64,000 bases of DNA from Omphiscola glabra (Eukaryota > Mollusca > Gastropoda > Lymnaeidae), in contig OZ024798.1 of assembly GCA_964017045.1 (NCBI GenBank), positions 9,693,793 through 9,757,792 of the forward strand, given 5' to 3'. The translations under genes were made by a program, and so were the position numbers. The notes below the pieces were generated by a model. It saw only the letters and a list, made by a program, of their open reading frames with translations. It was not told the DNA's origin and ran no database searches. Of the stretch, positions 44,411 through 56,545 are shown in pieces (position 1 is the first letter of the stretch; the number at the start of each line of letters is the position of its first letter).

Positions 44411-44789
44411 AAAGTTTGAATTATGTGAAAAACTCAATTTGGTATATGAATAAGGACACGAATGTATAAATTGGAACATAAACAAGGAGACAACAGAAGA
44501 AGAGACATAATGTAATTTTCAAGGTGGTAGTTTGAAGGTTTAATCAAATGTATTGTGCTAAAAGAATTGAATATATTTAGACTGTGCTGCAAACAACTTT
44601 TAGCCATCAATGTAAAGCTTGTTCTATTTTGTGTAATTTGTCAATAAATAAGGACATGTGGTGATTGGACTTCTGCTGGTATATAGAGTGTGTAGTGAAT
44701 GAGACATGTGGATGCTTGTTATCAAGTACATAACGTTTGTAGTTACATTATATCAAAACTACAAGTTTGTCGGACGATTTAATTAACTA
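44411..44789. repeat. Dispersed block H, copy 1
   Basis: Shared with 45860-46160 and 57560-57980: 'TTGGTATATGAATAA', 'AAGGTGGTAGTTTGAAGG', 'GTGCTAAAAGAATTGAAT', 'ATTGGACTTCTGCTGGTATA' and 'GTCGGACGATTTAATTAACTA'. Non-coding. Confidence 0.7.
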
Positions 44790-45178
44790 ATAAAAGAAAA
44801 CATGGTTAAACTACAACAAACTGGGTCATAAAAGAAAACATGGTTAAACTACCACAAAATGGGTCATAAAAGAAAACGTGGTTAAACTACAACAAACTAG
44901 GTCATAAAAGAAAACATGGTTAAATTACCACAAACTGGGTCATAAAAGAAAACATTGTCAAACTACCACAAACTGGGTCATAAAAGAAAACATGGTTAAA
45001 CTACAAAAAACTGGGTCATAAAAGAAAACATGGTTAAACTACAACAAACTGGGTCATAAAAGAAAACATGGTTAAACTACAACAAACTGGGTCATGAAAG
45101 AAAACATGGTTAAACTATCCCAAACTGGGTCATAAATGAAAACATGGTTAAACTACCACAATCTGGGTCATAAAAGAA
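44790..45178. repeat. 38-bp tandem array (~10 copies)
   Basis: Unit AAAGAAAACATGGTTAAACT followed by ACCACAAACTGGGTCATA. At 49985-50025 a single diverged unit ('GGGAAAACGTGGTTAAACTT', 'AACAGGGTCATGAAGGAAAA') stands in the same local context, so this is a locus-specific expansion. Confidence 0.94.
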
Positions 45179-45199
45179 AAGATGTCACAAGAAATATAT

Positions 45200-45800
45200 G
45201 AAATTATATGAAATGCGATTGGCGGTAAATTTGACATAATGTGTTGTCATATGCAACACGTCTATGTGTTAAATTAACAGTTGAATATGTTTGACGAAAG
45301 GTTGGTTAATTAGCAATCCCAAAGTTGTGTAACATGCCCTCAGAAAGAAATGCATAAACAAACAAATAACTTTAAATATATGTTTTTAGAGCCCTAATTT
45401 GAAGCTGTTTATTTTTTTATGGCATGAGATGTAAGGATCGATTAATTGACTATCTTTTAAAAAGATAAATCCATTGCAAAAATAGTTAAAGCAATTGGAA
45501 ACATTGGTAGGCATACTTAACAATATATATAGCCAATTTACAAAAAAATAAATTATGGCTTTTGTTAAATATGCATGATATAAAAGATAAAAAAAAAAAG
45601 TCATTTAATGTTAATATGAGTAAAAGGTGTGCTACAAATCTTATTGATTTACACTTTTCTCACAAAAAATGAAATTATTATAACTTTGAACATTCTGAGT
45701 TATATGCACAAGACATTAACAAGTTATTTCCCTTATTTAAGAAAAGCAAACACAAAAAGAAAATACTAATATTAACTCCCCTACCAAATTGTTTTTTATT
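45200..45800. repeat. Dispersed block B, copy 3, with B-A linker
   Basis: Shares 'ATAATGTGTTGTCATATGCA', 'AGTTGAATATGTTTGACGAA', 'AAGTTGTGTAACA' and 'GATGTAAGGATCGATTAATT', then 'AACAAGTTATTTCCCTTATT'. It is followed by block H instead of A. Confidence 0.6.
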
Positions 45801-46518
45801 AGGGTGGAGCTTGTAACATAACGAAATTGAAATAAATTAAGAATTAGTTGAATAGCACAATTTGGTATATGAATGACGGTACGTATGGACAGATCGAAAC
45901 AGAGACGGGGCGGAAATAGAAGAAGAGACATATTGTAAGGTGGTAGTTGGAAAGTGTAATCAATTGTAATATGTTCAAGGAATTAAATGTAATAAGACTC
46001 TTCTGCAATCAACTTATATTCATCAATGTGAAACATATACTATTTTGTGTAATGTGTAAATAAATAATTGATATGTTAAGATTGGCCTTCTGCTACTATA
46101 TAGAGTAAATAGTGAGTGAGGCATATGAATGCATGCTATCAAGTTTTAAAGTACTATTTAAATGTTCATCCTTTATTAATATTGTTTCATACATATTCAT
46201 TTCTGATGTTTTACTAACCAGTTAAACAAGACAAACAATTGAACAACTTTTTTATTGTTAATAAGTAGTGTTGCCAGAAAAATACATCTATACATTTAAA
46301 ATAGAAAAGAAAAATCCAAATAGACAAGGAACAATAGATACGTGTTTCAAAATTGAAGACCTATCTATCAAATTGAAAGAATTGAAAATAGGTGTGGCCC
46401 CTAAAATATAAGAAAAACATCACCTACCAACAGAGAAGACTTGTTTATCAAACGTAAAGAACAATCCACAAACCAAACTTTTATTTGTTTTATGTAATGT
46501 AGACTAAATTGAAAAGAT
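45801..46518. repeat. Dispersed blocks H-I, copy 2
   Basis: H landmarks ('TTGGTATATGAATGACGGTA', 'AAGGTGGTAGTTGGAAAGTG') lead into I landmarks shared with 58330-58690: 'AATCCAAATAGACAAG', 'CCTACCAACAGAGAAGACTT' and 'ACCAATCCACAAACCAA'-like text. The SINE found in the other copy is absent here. Confidence 0.65.
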
Positions 46519-46736
46519 GGAAAATTAAAGTACAGACCCAATACACACAATGATAGAAAATAAAAGTACAGACCCAATACACACTGTGATTGAAAATAAA
46601 AGTACAGACCCAATACACACAATGATAGAAAATAAAAGTACAGACCCAATACACACTGTGATAGAAAATAAAAGTACAGACCCAATACACACAATGATGG
46701 AAAATAAAAGTACAGACCCAATACACACAATGATAG
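46519..46736. repeat. 36-bp tandem array (6 copies)
   Basis: Unit GAAAATAAAAGTACAGACCC followed by AATACACACAATGATA; two alternating forms (CACACAATGATAG and CACACTGTGATAG) give a 72-bp sub-period. The paralogue at 58690-58735 has the unit once ('AAAGGTAAAGACCCGATACA'). Because 36 is 12 codons, frames of 75-128 codons open on both strands. Confidence 0.95.
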
Positions 46737-47190
46737 CTGCAGAAAAAAACACAACAGCATCCTACCCAGAGAATATATTCCAAACATACACAGATGGGTT
46801 AGTAACGTAAAACTCTTTTACTTACTCGGGACTACAAAGCTTGGTATCTTGTTCAACTTTAGATCCCTAGTTCAATGATAGGTTCCTAAATCATTGTTAG
46901 ATCCCGAGTTCCAGTTAAGTACTTGAGTTAATTGTTTCAATTGTGTTATTAGAAATATGGATACAATTGAACAATTTAAAAGTTTCTTCAGCGAAGTGTT
47001 TATGACATTGTCTTAATGTATGATTATAACATTTTAGAAGTTTTATTCTGAACACAAACCCGAACAACGCCGGATATATTTGCTGATATGTATACACATA
47101 TATAAGGCGATTACACGAAATAACCAACTTCCGGACCTGGTCAGCCGAATCTGAAAATAGACAAAGTCGCTGTGAATTAAGTGACCAAAG
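46737..47190. repeat. Block I right part and spacer
   Basis: 46737-46815 matches 58726-58805 ('GCTGCAGAAAAA', 'CACAGATGGGTTAGTAA'). The rest is unassigned; a 70-codon minus frame lacks motifs. Confidence 0.55.
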
Positions 47191-47632
47191 AATGATATTT
47201 TGCTGATTATGTGATATATCTGTCCAGTTTGTGAAATGATATTTTGTTGATTATGTGATATATCTGTCCAGTTTGTGATATGTCATGATGAGATTGGGCA
47301 GAATAATTGTGATTTGTGTTCTATGTCCACAGATTCAAGTGTGGGTTGTTTAAGGTGCGGAATGGTAAATTTACTTCTGTAACAAATGTCATTCGACAGC
47401 ACTGTGTTCTTTTCCTAGCTTGTTGAAAGCACCCAGCGCGTTCATGACAACTTAAGACAATCGTCTCTCAACACATCCAAATTTGGTCAGGGATGTCCGA
47501 CAACCTTGCAAAATAGCCGGACAAAGTAGCATATACACTGGCCACCTCTCGAGCAACTGCCAGTGTGTTTGACTGCATCAGAAATTTGTTGAATTTCGGG
47601 AATCGGCCGTAATATGTATATATATATATATA
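47191..47632. other. Spacer with a 45-bp direct duplication
   Basis: 47192-47281 contains two 45-bp copies with 'GATTATGTGATATATCTGTC'. A (TA)n tract lies at 47617-47632. Nothing coding. Confidence 0.6.
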
Positions 47633-49281
47633 TGTCTATACAAAGAACGTTCTTAAATAGATGTATGTATATGTCTATACAAAAAAAGGTCTTAAATAGA
47701 TGTATGTATAGCATTAATAGATGTATGTATAGCATTAATATATGTATGTGTAGCATTAATAGATGTATGTATAGCATTAATAGATGTATGTATAGCATTA
47801 ATAGATGTATGTATAGCATTAATAGATGTATATATAGCATTAATAGATGTATGTATTGCATTAATGGGTGTATGTATAGCATTAATAGATGTATGTATAG
47901 CATTAATAGATGTATGTATATCATTAATAGATGTATGTATAGCATTAATAGATGTATAGCATTAATAAATGTATGTATAGCATTAATAGATGTATGTATA
48001 GCATTAATAGATGTATGTGTAGCATTAATAGATGTATGTATATCATTAATAGATGTATGTATATCATTAATAGATGTATGTGTAGCATTAATAGATTTAT
48101 GTATAGCATTAATAGATGTATGTATAGCATTAATAGATGTATGTGTAGCATTAATAGATGTATGTGTAGCATTAATAGATGTATGTGTAGCATTAATAGA
48201 TGTATGTATAGCATTAATAGATGTATGTATAGCATTAATAGATGTATGTGTAACATTAATAGATGTATGTGTAGCATTAATAGATGTATGTGTAGCATTA
48301 ATAGATGTATGTGTAGCATTAATAGATGTATGTATAGCATTAATAGATGTATGTGTAGCATTAATAGATGTATGTATAGCATTAATAGAGGTATGTATAG
48401 CATTAATAGATGTATCTGTAGCATTAATAGATGTATGTGTAGAATTAATAGATGTATGTGTAGCATTAATAGATGTTGTATAGCATTAAAAGATGTATGT
48501 ATAGCATTAATAGATGTATCTGTAGCCTTAATAGATGTATGTGTAGAATTAATAGATGTATGTGTAGCATTAATAGATGTTGTATAGCATTAATAGATGT
48601 ATGTATAGCATTAATAGATGTATTTGTAGCATTAATAGATGTATGTGTAGCATTAATAAATGTATGTATAGCATTAATAGATGTATGTATAGCATTAATA
48701 GATGTATGTGTAGCATTAATAGATGTATATATAGCATTAATAGATGTATGTGTAGCATTAATAGATGTATGTGTAGCATTAATAGATGTATGTGTAGCAT
48801 TAATAAATGTATGTATAGCATTAATAGATGTATGTATAGCATTAATAGATGTATGTGTAGCATTAATAGATGTATATATAGCATTAATAGATGCATGTGT
48901 AGCATTAATAGATGTATGAATATCATTAATAGATGTATGTGTAGCATTAATAGATGTATGTGTAGCATTAATAGATGTAGGTATATCATTAATAGATGTA
49001 TGTGTAACATTAATAAATGTATGTGTAGCATTAATAGATGTATGTATAGCATTAATAGATGTATGTGTAGCATTAATAGATGTATGTGTAGCATTAATAG
49101 ATGCATGTGTAGCATTAATATATGTATGTATAGCATAAATAGATGTATGTATAGCATAAAGAGATGTATGTATAGCATTAATAGATGTATGTATAGCATA
49201 AATAGATGTATGTATAGCATTAATAGATGTATGTATAGCATCAATAGATGTATGTGTAGCATTAATAGATGTATGTGTAGC
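47633..49281. repeat. 21-bp minisatellite (~76 copies)
   Basis: Unit ATAGCATTAATAGATGTATG plus T. The left edge has two 45-bp copies containing TGTCTATACAAA. Length slips occur near 47954, 48476 and 48580. Marker variants show block duplications: 'ATTAATAAATG' at 48652 and 48799 (147 bp, 7 units) and 'AGATGTTGTA' at 48471 and 48575 (104 bp). Open frames of up to 289 codons on both strands follow from the 7-codon period and are not genes. Confidence 0.97.
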
Positions 49282-49640
49282 ATGGCCAGTTTGTGTTATT
49301 GAGTCGCTAACATGTGTTGTTTATTTTGGTGGAAAGGTTTGTGACTACTTGGTATAGGAATAATTATGTGATTGTTTCGATAATGATACATTTCAAAACG
49401 TTCATACGTCAAGTAAATTAGCACTCAACACAATGTTTTCATGTAATGAACAAAGCTGTCTAACAATTAACACAAAGTTCCCATGTAATGAACAAAGCTG
49501 TCTCTACTGGGCAAAGGAAACACGTTCATTTATGTGCTCCAATAAAAACTTACATCAAACGTTCATGATTGACCTAAACAAAGAACACAAATCTAGATTT
49601 TTAAAATCCTTTATTTTAACTTCTCTTTTTATTATGTTCT
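49282..49640. other. Spacer with a 42-bp direct duplication
   Basis: Two 42-bp copies with 'CATGTAATGAACAAAGCTGT' at about 49440 and 49482. A 90-codon plus frame across it has no motif. Confidence 0.6.
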
Positions 49641-49790
49641 TGGCTGACTGGCTGGCTGGCTTGGGTCAGCTAATTGACCCATTTCTCAACAAACTATCGA
49701 GCTGAAACTTGACACATAGAGTCCTTGTCAATAACAACACATTTTGTTTAATTTTCAGCCTCACCCCTTCACCGCATATTTAAAATGGTA
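49641..49790 (-). repeat. Inverted fragment of block A core
   Basis: Read on the minus strand it contains 'AATGTGTTGTTATTGACAAG', 'CTATGTGTCAAGTTTCAGCT' and 'CGATAGTTTGTTGAGAAATG', then repeated GCCAGCCAGCC. This is the order seen in block A on the plus strand elsewhere. It is the only inverted A copy noticed. Confidence 0.55.
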
Positions 49791-49978
49791 TTTTGTTTTA
49801 TGTTAGTAAGCTCATTTACAATTTATTATATTAAAAAGATGTTGTAAAGTGTTACCTTATTTTTAATGCATTAAGTAATTGCATGACTAAGTGTATTTCT
49901 ATATTTCTTAATTATTTTAAACTATAAATATAATTGAATTTAATTGTAAGAATTGTTCCTATTTCTTCCTAACACATG

Positions 49979-50640
49979 ACAAGAGGGAAAACGTGGTTAA
50001 ACTTTCCCAAACAGGGTCATGAAGGAAAATATTTCTCTCGAAATATGTGCAATTATATAAAATGTGCAATATCCATAATTAAAAAAAATATTATGTATCT
50101 ATAAAGTTTCAATCACTTTTCTCCTTTTGAACACATCTGACATGAGTGTAATTGAAAAAAAAAAACAACAATGAGAATACTATTAAATAATGAAAAATGA
50201 AATTTAAGTTTGAAATTCTATTTATATTTTATGTTTAAAAAAAGAAGGGAGAGAAATATTATTAAATTTTAATAATGTATTATTTTTTCAAGGGAAATAA
50301 ATAATTACGTATTGTTATATCCATTTTCGTTTAACTGGTATTTTAGTGATAAATTAATTAATTTTTTTTGTACAAGAAAGCGTAATATTAATAATATGTA
50401 TGCAGAAATTTGCAGAAGCAATTTTTGACAATGATAATTATGACTTATTTTTGTATTTTTGTATATTTAAGGAAAACTATGAACTTCATTATCTAAGGAA
50501 ACTTAATGTAATATTTATAATGCATAACCAATTGGTAATCATACTGTCCCTCTTTATCTAGATGCAATTATCTTTGAAATCATCTTTAATTCGATCCCTT
50601 CACCTTCATGTAAGGACAATGCAATTTCAATAGTCGCTTA
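49979..50640. repeat. Dispersed block A-like, partial copy
   Basis: Starts with a single copy of the 38-bp unit expanded at 44.8 kb. It then has 'AACACATCTGACATGAGTGT' and 'TTTCAAGGGAAATAAATAAT', which correspond to the right half of block A. Diverged; non-coding. Confidence 0.5.
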
Positions 50641-51369
50641 ATGCTAATAAATTTAGACTCCCCTTTAGTTTGCATGTTCAATTTATTTTTATGAAATCTT
50701 GCAACTCAAATTAACAACTTCCACTCGTCCATTTGAGCTGAAACCTTGTAGACTTACCAACCCCCTATTACAATAAAATATGTCATTATCAGTATGCATC
50801 CAGTGACACCCCTTGACCAACATATATCTCGCATATCAATTGTCGGATGTCAAAATTCGAATAAACTATGTTCACTTTTTAAAAGACATATTTAATAAAA
50901 ACACAATTTATGATCAGTATTGACCACTAGTGATCTCCATTTACCTTTGAATTGCCTCCATCTTGCATCACAATTATGAAGACATTCCTGAAGTACAATC
51001 AACATAAAATCTTATAAAATGACTCATTACCTATGTTAATTACCACTCACCTATTAGAATTACGCTTTAACTATTAAAATTACTCATGACCGATTAATTT
51101 TTTTTAAAAATTCATATTCAATAGAGTAGCAGTGACCTTCTCTTACCCTTGTGCGACATCCACCTTGAATATAAATGTTACATTGTATATGTCCAACTGA
51201 GCAGGAAAAATGTACAATGACCTTATGACAATAAATCATAATTAGTGTGTCAATTGTGTCATTAAATTTGACGTTTTTTTTACTCCTATGATTTTAACAG
51301 AATGTATTTAATAAATTTTATGGTTTTTGTGTGTGTTTTTAAAAATGTATTGGAAAAACAACGTGGACA
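50641..51369. repeat. Block C/F-like remnant
   Basis: 'ATGAAATCTTGCAACTCAAA', 'CATTTGAGCTGAAACCTTGT', 'AGACTTACCAACCCCC', 'GATCTCCATTTACCTTTGAA' and similar text correspond loosely to blocks C and F. Heavily diverged. Confidence 0.45.
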
Positions 51370-51585
51370 AATATAGGCTTCCTAAATGTTTGTGAAAGAC
51401 ATCCATTGGATCAATATAGCTTTCCTAGCTGTTTGTGAAAGACATCCATTGGATCAATATAGCCTTCCTAGCTGTTTGTGAAAGACATCCATTAAATCAA
51501 TATAATCTTCATCAATGTTTATTGGAAGACATCATTTGGCTCAATATATTCATCATGACTGTTTGTGGAAGACATGTATTAATAA
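51370..51585. repeat. 43-bp tandem array (5 copies)
   Basis: Copies marked by GTTTGTGAAAGACATCCATT at 51388, 51431 and 51474 and diverged copies at 51517 and 51561. Confidence 0.88.
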
Positions 51586-51717
51586 TTAATTTCACATGCT
51601 GACTTTTTAATGTTACTAGAGCATGTTTTTTTTTAAATAGTCGGAGTGCGTCCTGTGTTGCATTAAAACAATGTATGCCGTCGGGTAGGAAACATTGCCT
51701 TGAGTTAGTTGCTATTT

Positions 51718-51951
51718 GTCTTAAAAAATGCTGGTTATACAGGGATGTCTTAAAAAATGCTAGATATACAGGGATGTCTTAAAAAATGCTGGTTATACAG
51801 GGATGTCTTAAAAAATGCTGGTTATACAGGAATGTCTTAAAAAATGCTGGTTATACAGGGATGTCTTAAAAAATGCTGGTTATACAGGGATGTCTTAAAA
51901 AATGCTGGTTATACAGGGATGTCTTAAAAAATAAGCTGGTTTTGCAGGGCT
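51718..51951. repeat. 29-bp tandem array (8 copies)
   Basis: Unit GTCTTAAAAAATGCTGGTTA followed by TACAGGGAT; near-identical copies except the last (AATAAGCTGGTTTTGC). Confidence 0.94.
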
Positions 51952-52079
51952 AAAGATTAGAAATAACAGATCAGTTGGATCGATTGTTTTCATCAAGATA
52001 TACAACGTTTTAATGGAGATATTGGTCTGTCAAATTGGAGAGACAAAACTAAAAACTTTAATGCTTACATTGGATTCAC

Positions 52080-52545
52080 TTATATACGACGGAGACTTTA
52101 AAATACAACGACCATGTAAGTAATGCAAATGTCGTTAGAAGAGGAGACACACATAGCTGAATTTAAAATACAACGGCCAAGAATGTAATGCAAATGTTTA
52201 CACAACAACTAGAATTAGGCATGAAAAACAGTCATTTAAGTTTAGTCAGACATTGTAAAGGAGTAGGAATAGTACAGACATCGGATAGATGGAAATAACT
52301 CAAAAAAGACAGGGATAGCGAGGAAAGAACAATCACACTCAACATTACAGACAAGAGAGACACTTACACACCAGTAAACATATGCGCCCCTTCACAGCAC
52401 ACAGAAAAACCAAAATTTTACAACACACTAGTACAAACAAAAAGATACTTACACAAAAGCGGAAAGGTCATTTTAGGAGGGGATTTTAATTATATAACAA
52501 GCGGTTTAGATACAACAAACCCAAAAAGACAAATTTTTTTTACAT
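52080..52545 (+). pseudogene. LINE endonuclease (APE-type) fossil
   Basis: Read on the plus strand, ~52260-52530 encodes 'GVGIVQTSDRWK', a stop, then 'TPVNICAPSQHTEKPKFYN' and 'KVILGGDFNYITSGLDT'. GGDFN in this setting is the Asp-Asn catalytic motif of apurinic-like endonucleases of non-LTR retrotransposons. About 52145 'EETHIAEF' would match the upstream Glu motif (QETH), followed by a stop. The frame is interrupted and no RT follows, so it is a dead fragment. A ~65-bp duplication ('TTTAAAATACAACG' at 52097 and 52162) lies at its start. It faces the opposite-strand LINE at 52567 and is probably a different family. Confidence 0.75.
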
Positions 52546-52566
52546 AAAACACGAACACAAATAATA

Positions 52567-53545
52567 CAATACATCATCATCATCATCAGGTCCCGTAGTC
52601 CTTCGACCGTTGGGGCGCCACAGACATGTACACTATTCTTCTCCATTCCTCTCGGTCTTCTGCCCTACGCATAGCATCGCCTAGTTGTAATCCAGTCCAT
52701 TCTTTGATATTATCTTACCATCTTTTTCTTTGTCTTCCTCTTCTTCTCCATCCTCTAGTAGTGCTCTGCAAAATCTCTTTGGCGAGCCCTCGTTTTCTGG
52801 TCACTTGGCCATACCACTCATGTTTGCACTTTTTAACAGACGTCAGGAGGTCATCGTATTGCCCAATTGCTTGACGTATCCTTTCTTTTATTTGCTCATT
52901 GGCGATGTGGTCTCTATAGCAGATACCAAGAATGCCTCTGTAACATCTCATCTCCATCGCCTTTATTTTCCTTTCAAGATCTGCTGTTAATGTCCAGGAC
53001 TCACAGGCATATAAGAAAATGGAGAGGATTAATGAGCGCATCAGCCTGATTTTGGTGCTGGGGGCTATATTTTTGTCGTTTCATATTTTCTTGAGCCTCT
53101 TTAGTGCTGTCGTGGTCTGCGCAATCCTGGCCATTAATTCGGGCCTGGAGCCTTGTTCCGATACTATTGCTCCGAGGTATTTGAAGCTGACAACTGTCTC
53201 TAATCTTTCCTCTCCGACCTTAATTTCAGTGGTGATGCCATTAGTGCTATTCGTCATCATTTTTGTCTTTTCTGCACTGATTTGCATGCCAAAGGAGGAT
53301 GAAGTCTTGTCGAGACTCTTTACTAGGTTGGCTAGCTCTTCCTCGCTTCCCGCCAGTCCGTCTATGTCATCCGCAAAACGTAGATTGGTGATCGTTCTGC
53401 CACCAATGCTGACTGTCCCTACATGCGTTTCTAGTGCATCTGACATAATTATCTCTAAGAATGTTACTAGATACAGCCCTCCAAACATTGGCGACAGCAA
53501 TGCGTGATCTCTCATCTGCCAAAGGAACTTGGCAATACATGAACT
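52567..53545 (-). mobile_element. LINE copy 3 (second family), 5'-truncated
   Basis: Minus-strand non-LTR element from within the RT palm to the 3' end. The 3' terminus (complement of 52567-52600) is GGACCTGATGATGATGATG, i.e. a short (GAT)n tail. Its C-terminal coding text is 'RRGRQRKRW' and 'AEDREEWRRI'. It lacks the Cys/His finger of the LINE at 4.6 kb, so it is a different family. Clade not assigned. Confidence 0.85.
52590..53545 (-). pseudogene. LINE reverse transcriptase, palm to C-terminus, with nonsense codons
   Basis: A single frame contains 'SIGGRTITNLRFADDIDGLA'. FADD is the metal-binding catalytic box of the RT palm. 'EKTKMMTN', 'FKYLGAIVSEQG', 'LILSIFLYACESWT' and 'RRGRQRKRW' follow in the usual order. 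It is interrupted by TGA at 53081-53083 (where relatives have Trp before 'DKNI') and by TAA at 52715 (Glu expected). The N-terminal edge 'LLSPMFGG' is degraded, and the fingers and endonuclease are missing. Not functional. Confidence 0.88.
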
Positions 53546-53654
53546 GCAGTAATGCAAAAAATCCGAAATTTTGCTACATCACTTTCTACATGATAATTCA
53601 CTGTACACTTTTTTTGTTCACGCCCATGAACTATATTAATTATTCTGATGTCAG

Positions 53655-53935
53655 ATGAAAAGACTGGTTCTCTAACAATGAATCTAATGTCATAAAATAT
53701 GTCTGGTTACCCCAAGATTAATCAAATGTCACAAGATATAAATGTTTCCAAAGTATACATGAAAGCTCATGAGATAGGAATTGTTCCCAGAAGATAACTA
53801 AAAGGTAACAAGATTGGACTTGTTCCCAAAAGTTGAATCAAATGTCATAAAATAGAACTAGTTCCCCGAGGACAAATCAAAGGTCACAAGATAAGACTGG
53901 TTCCCCAAGAACCACGTGATGTCTTATATGTATGT
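53655..53935. repeat. Degenerate ~45-50 bp tandem repeat (~6 copies)
   Basis: Recurrent 'GACTGGTTCCCC', 'AATCAAATGTCA' and 'CACAAGAT' with uneven spacing; an old array. Confidence 0.7.
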
Positions 53936-56457
53936 TTATAAAATTTAATTCCACTAGTAGTGACATAATGATATAGATAGTAATTTTTTAACTGTATAAC
54001 GGTATAATTAACTTAATAACACAAACTATTACACCACGTCCACATCCTGGTAACATAGAGCCCGTACTGTTTTCTTTAAGGACTTGTGTCCATTTATTTT
54101 ATTTTATTTTTAGATTTTCTAGGATAAACAGATAATATGACAACTTAATTTCATAATTATATTAATATGTTTGGTTATACCGATGAAGGCATTTTTTTTG
54201 AAAAGACTGAATTTGGTTTCTTTGTCTCATTCTATTTAAAACTTAAAATATATTATTGTAACCCGTGCTAGAAATGAGTATGCGTTTTTTGTCAGCGACA
54301 GAGACAATTCTTATTTTTATAGATTAAGAGTCAATTTACATTTTGTTTTTGGAGTTATTATACTTTTCGTTAGTGGTAAGGTTCCTTTATTTGTTTAGCA
54401 CTTGAATGTTTTGGCATCTGCGACACTTCTATTCATTATAAATGATAGTTACTATTTCTGAAACATTTGCGAATGTTATGCAACCGAAGCGAGCCCATAA
54501 ATAAACATGAGTTTTTTATACAGCCTTTTGTAAATTGTGCATAAGCTCAGAGCGGTGTTAAAAAGGGGTTTCAACTCTATAATTGTTTCTGTGACCATAA
54601 CAAAGGGGACCTAACTCCAGACAACGTACTATCGACTCCAGTTACTACAAGTAAATACGCCCATGAATTTATTTCTCAATGTCACTTTCAGTTCAAATAA
54701 TCCTCAAATATAAGTGATACTTATATCATTCTCTTAATTTACAATGATATATTTATTTTAATTTATACTGTCTTTTACATCGAGAGCAGGTTTTAAATAA
54801 AATGTGAAATGATTAACAAATACTTTTATATTCTTAGTAAATTGTATAATCTATTAAGAAAACTACTCCTATTGAGGTTTATAAAAGTATATCACCAAGT
54901 AATTTAACATTCTATATCAGTCATTAAACATTGATAGATACATAGTTATAAACGAATACAGTATATGTTTATTTAAAATGCTAGATAATATACCGAATAT
55001 TTCTTCCGCGTCAATTTATCAGCATTTTATATAAGTTTAAGAGAGTTTACTAGACTTACATAAAATGTACGCCTGTGTTTTTGTAGTCAATTTATAAGCA
55101 TATTTTATAAGTTTAAGAGAGTTTACTAGAAATACATACACTTTACGCCTGGCTGGTTGTAGTCAATTACATCTTTCAGGAGTTAACTGACTATAAAACC
55201 AATTTATTCTTAGAATTTTTTAAAACCAAATATGATAAAAGTCAATTGCTCTCGTCGTTTGAGTTTATATTAACCCCGAGCACACTACAAGTTAATTAAG
55301 TAAATATCGATTGTTGGTGTCCTCTGAAGAATGATTAGTTAGAGAGTTTTATCTCACCAAACTGTAAAGGAAAGAAATTGGTAATAGAGTCGAGACTAAT
55401 GTGGCAAAGAAATGTTACCGTGCTTACAATGCATCTCTGTTATGACACTTTACTCTTGTAAAAAAGAATAATGTCAACTTAATGTAATATATAGGGGCGA
55501 ACATCAATGTGACCTATAAGAGTTTTTATACACATATAAGTATGTCTATTATAAATACACTTTTAAAATGTTTTATATGTGTTCTCCGGGGACAGTTTTG
55601 GAAATTGACCGAGTAAATTCACACCACATGATAAAAATACCTTTAGAAAATAATAACTTACATACATCAAGACAATATCTTTACATAAAATTTACTTACA
55701 TAAAGAAGCTGCATAAGCAGGAATCGTTATATGAACAAATATGTCAGATGTTTTCATTTGGTCAAACAGATACATTATTCTTTTTAATGACACTGTGTTT
55801 TAATGACAATATTGCAGTAGGCCATATCATTTCAGTAGGTCAAATTCATTTCAGCAGGTCATGGTCTTTTCAGTAGTACAAGAGATTTTAAAAGGCCGCA
55901 CGCGAAAAAGATAATTTAACAATTAATGGCCAGCTGCTCCATTAAAACTAAGAGTTTAAATAACTTGAACACATTTTCACTGGTGACAGACAAGGGAATA
56001 AAATCACAAAGAGAAGAGAGCAAATGCGCACAAGGGTTCAGCGAGAGACTGCGCATCACTTATAAGACACAGACAAAATAAGATATTGACCAAATCGAGG
56101 CTAATGAACAATGCTTTATTTCAATCTTTACTGACCAGTGTCAAACATTGGCTCTGAATCAAAGTTTAATAGTAAAATATTTACTTGGGAGATCTTTGAG
56201 ATGAGCAGCTGGTAAAACAAGGACAAGATTAAGAAACAGGAAAATGACATAAAAAATAGGTGTCATCACAATTGTCCAGTATATGGTTAAACAACAAATC
56301 AATTGATTTGGCCAGCGGGTTAAAAATGCCTGTCAATCAACATGCAATGCAAGTTTACAATAGCAGGGACTCTGGTGTTAGCGTCAAAGGAAGACCACAT
56401 AGATTCACATAGCCAATGGAATGATTTTGTTAAGAATACCTTAAAAATATCTTATAT
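53936..56457. other. Longest stretch without block homology or arrays
   Basis: About 2.5 kb of AT-rich sequence. The only internal structure seen is a 75-bp direct duplication (55015-55165) with 'ATAAGTTTAAGAGAGTTTAC' at 55031 and 55106. A 102-codon plus frame at 55568-55876 begins MFYMCSPG and matches nothing I recognise. It ends in loose 'TTCAGTAGGTCA' repeats and is most likely chance. No splice-coherent gene seen. Confidence 0.4.
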
Positions 56458-56545
56458 GAAGCTCCAGTAGTCCTAATATGGAGCTCCAGTATGCCTATTA
56501 TGAAGCTCCAGTACGCCTAATATGAAGCTCCAGTAGACCTAATAT
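56458..56545. repeat. 22-bp tandem array (4 copies)
   Basis: Unit GAAGCTCCAGTAGTCCTAAT followed by AT. Confidence 0.92.

Noticed and set aside
47487..49302. Frames of 148-289 aa rich in Ile/Leu/His/Cys, resembling membrane repeats
   Set aside because: The 21-bp period gives a 7-residue repeat in every frame on both strands, with no independent evidence of coding.
55568..55876. 102-aa plus-strand frame as a gene
   Set aside because: It starts in a non-repetitive region, but composition is AT-driven, no domain is seen and it ends in loose repeats; no supporting signals.
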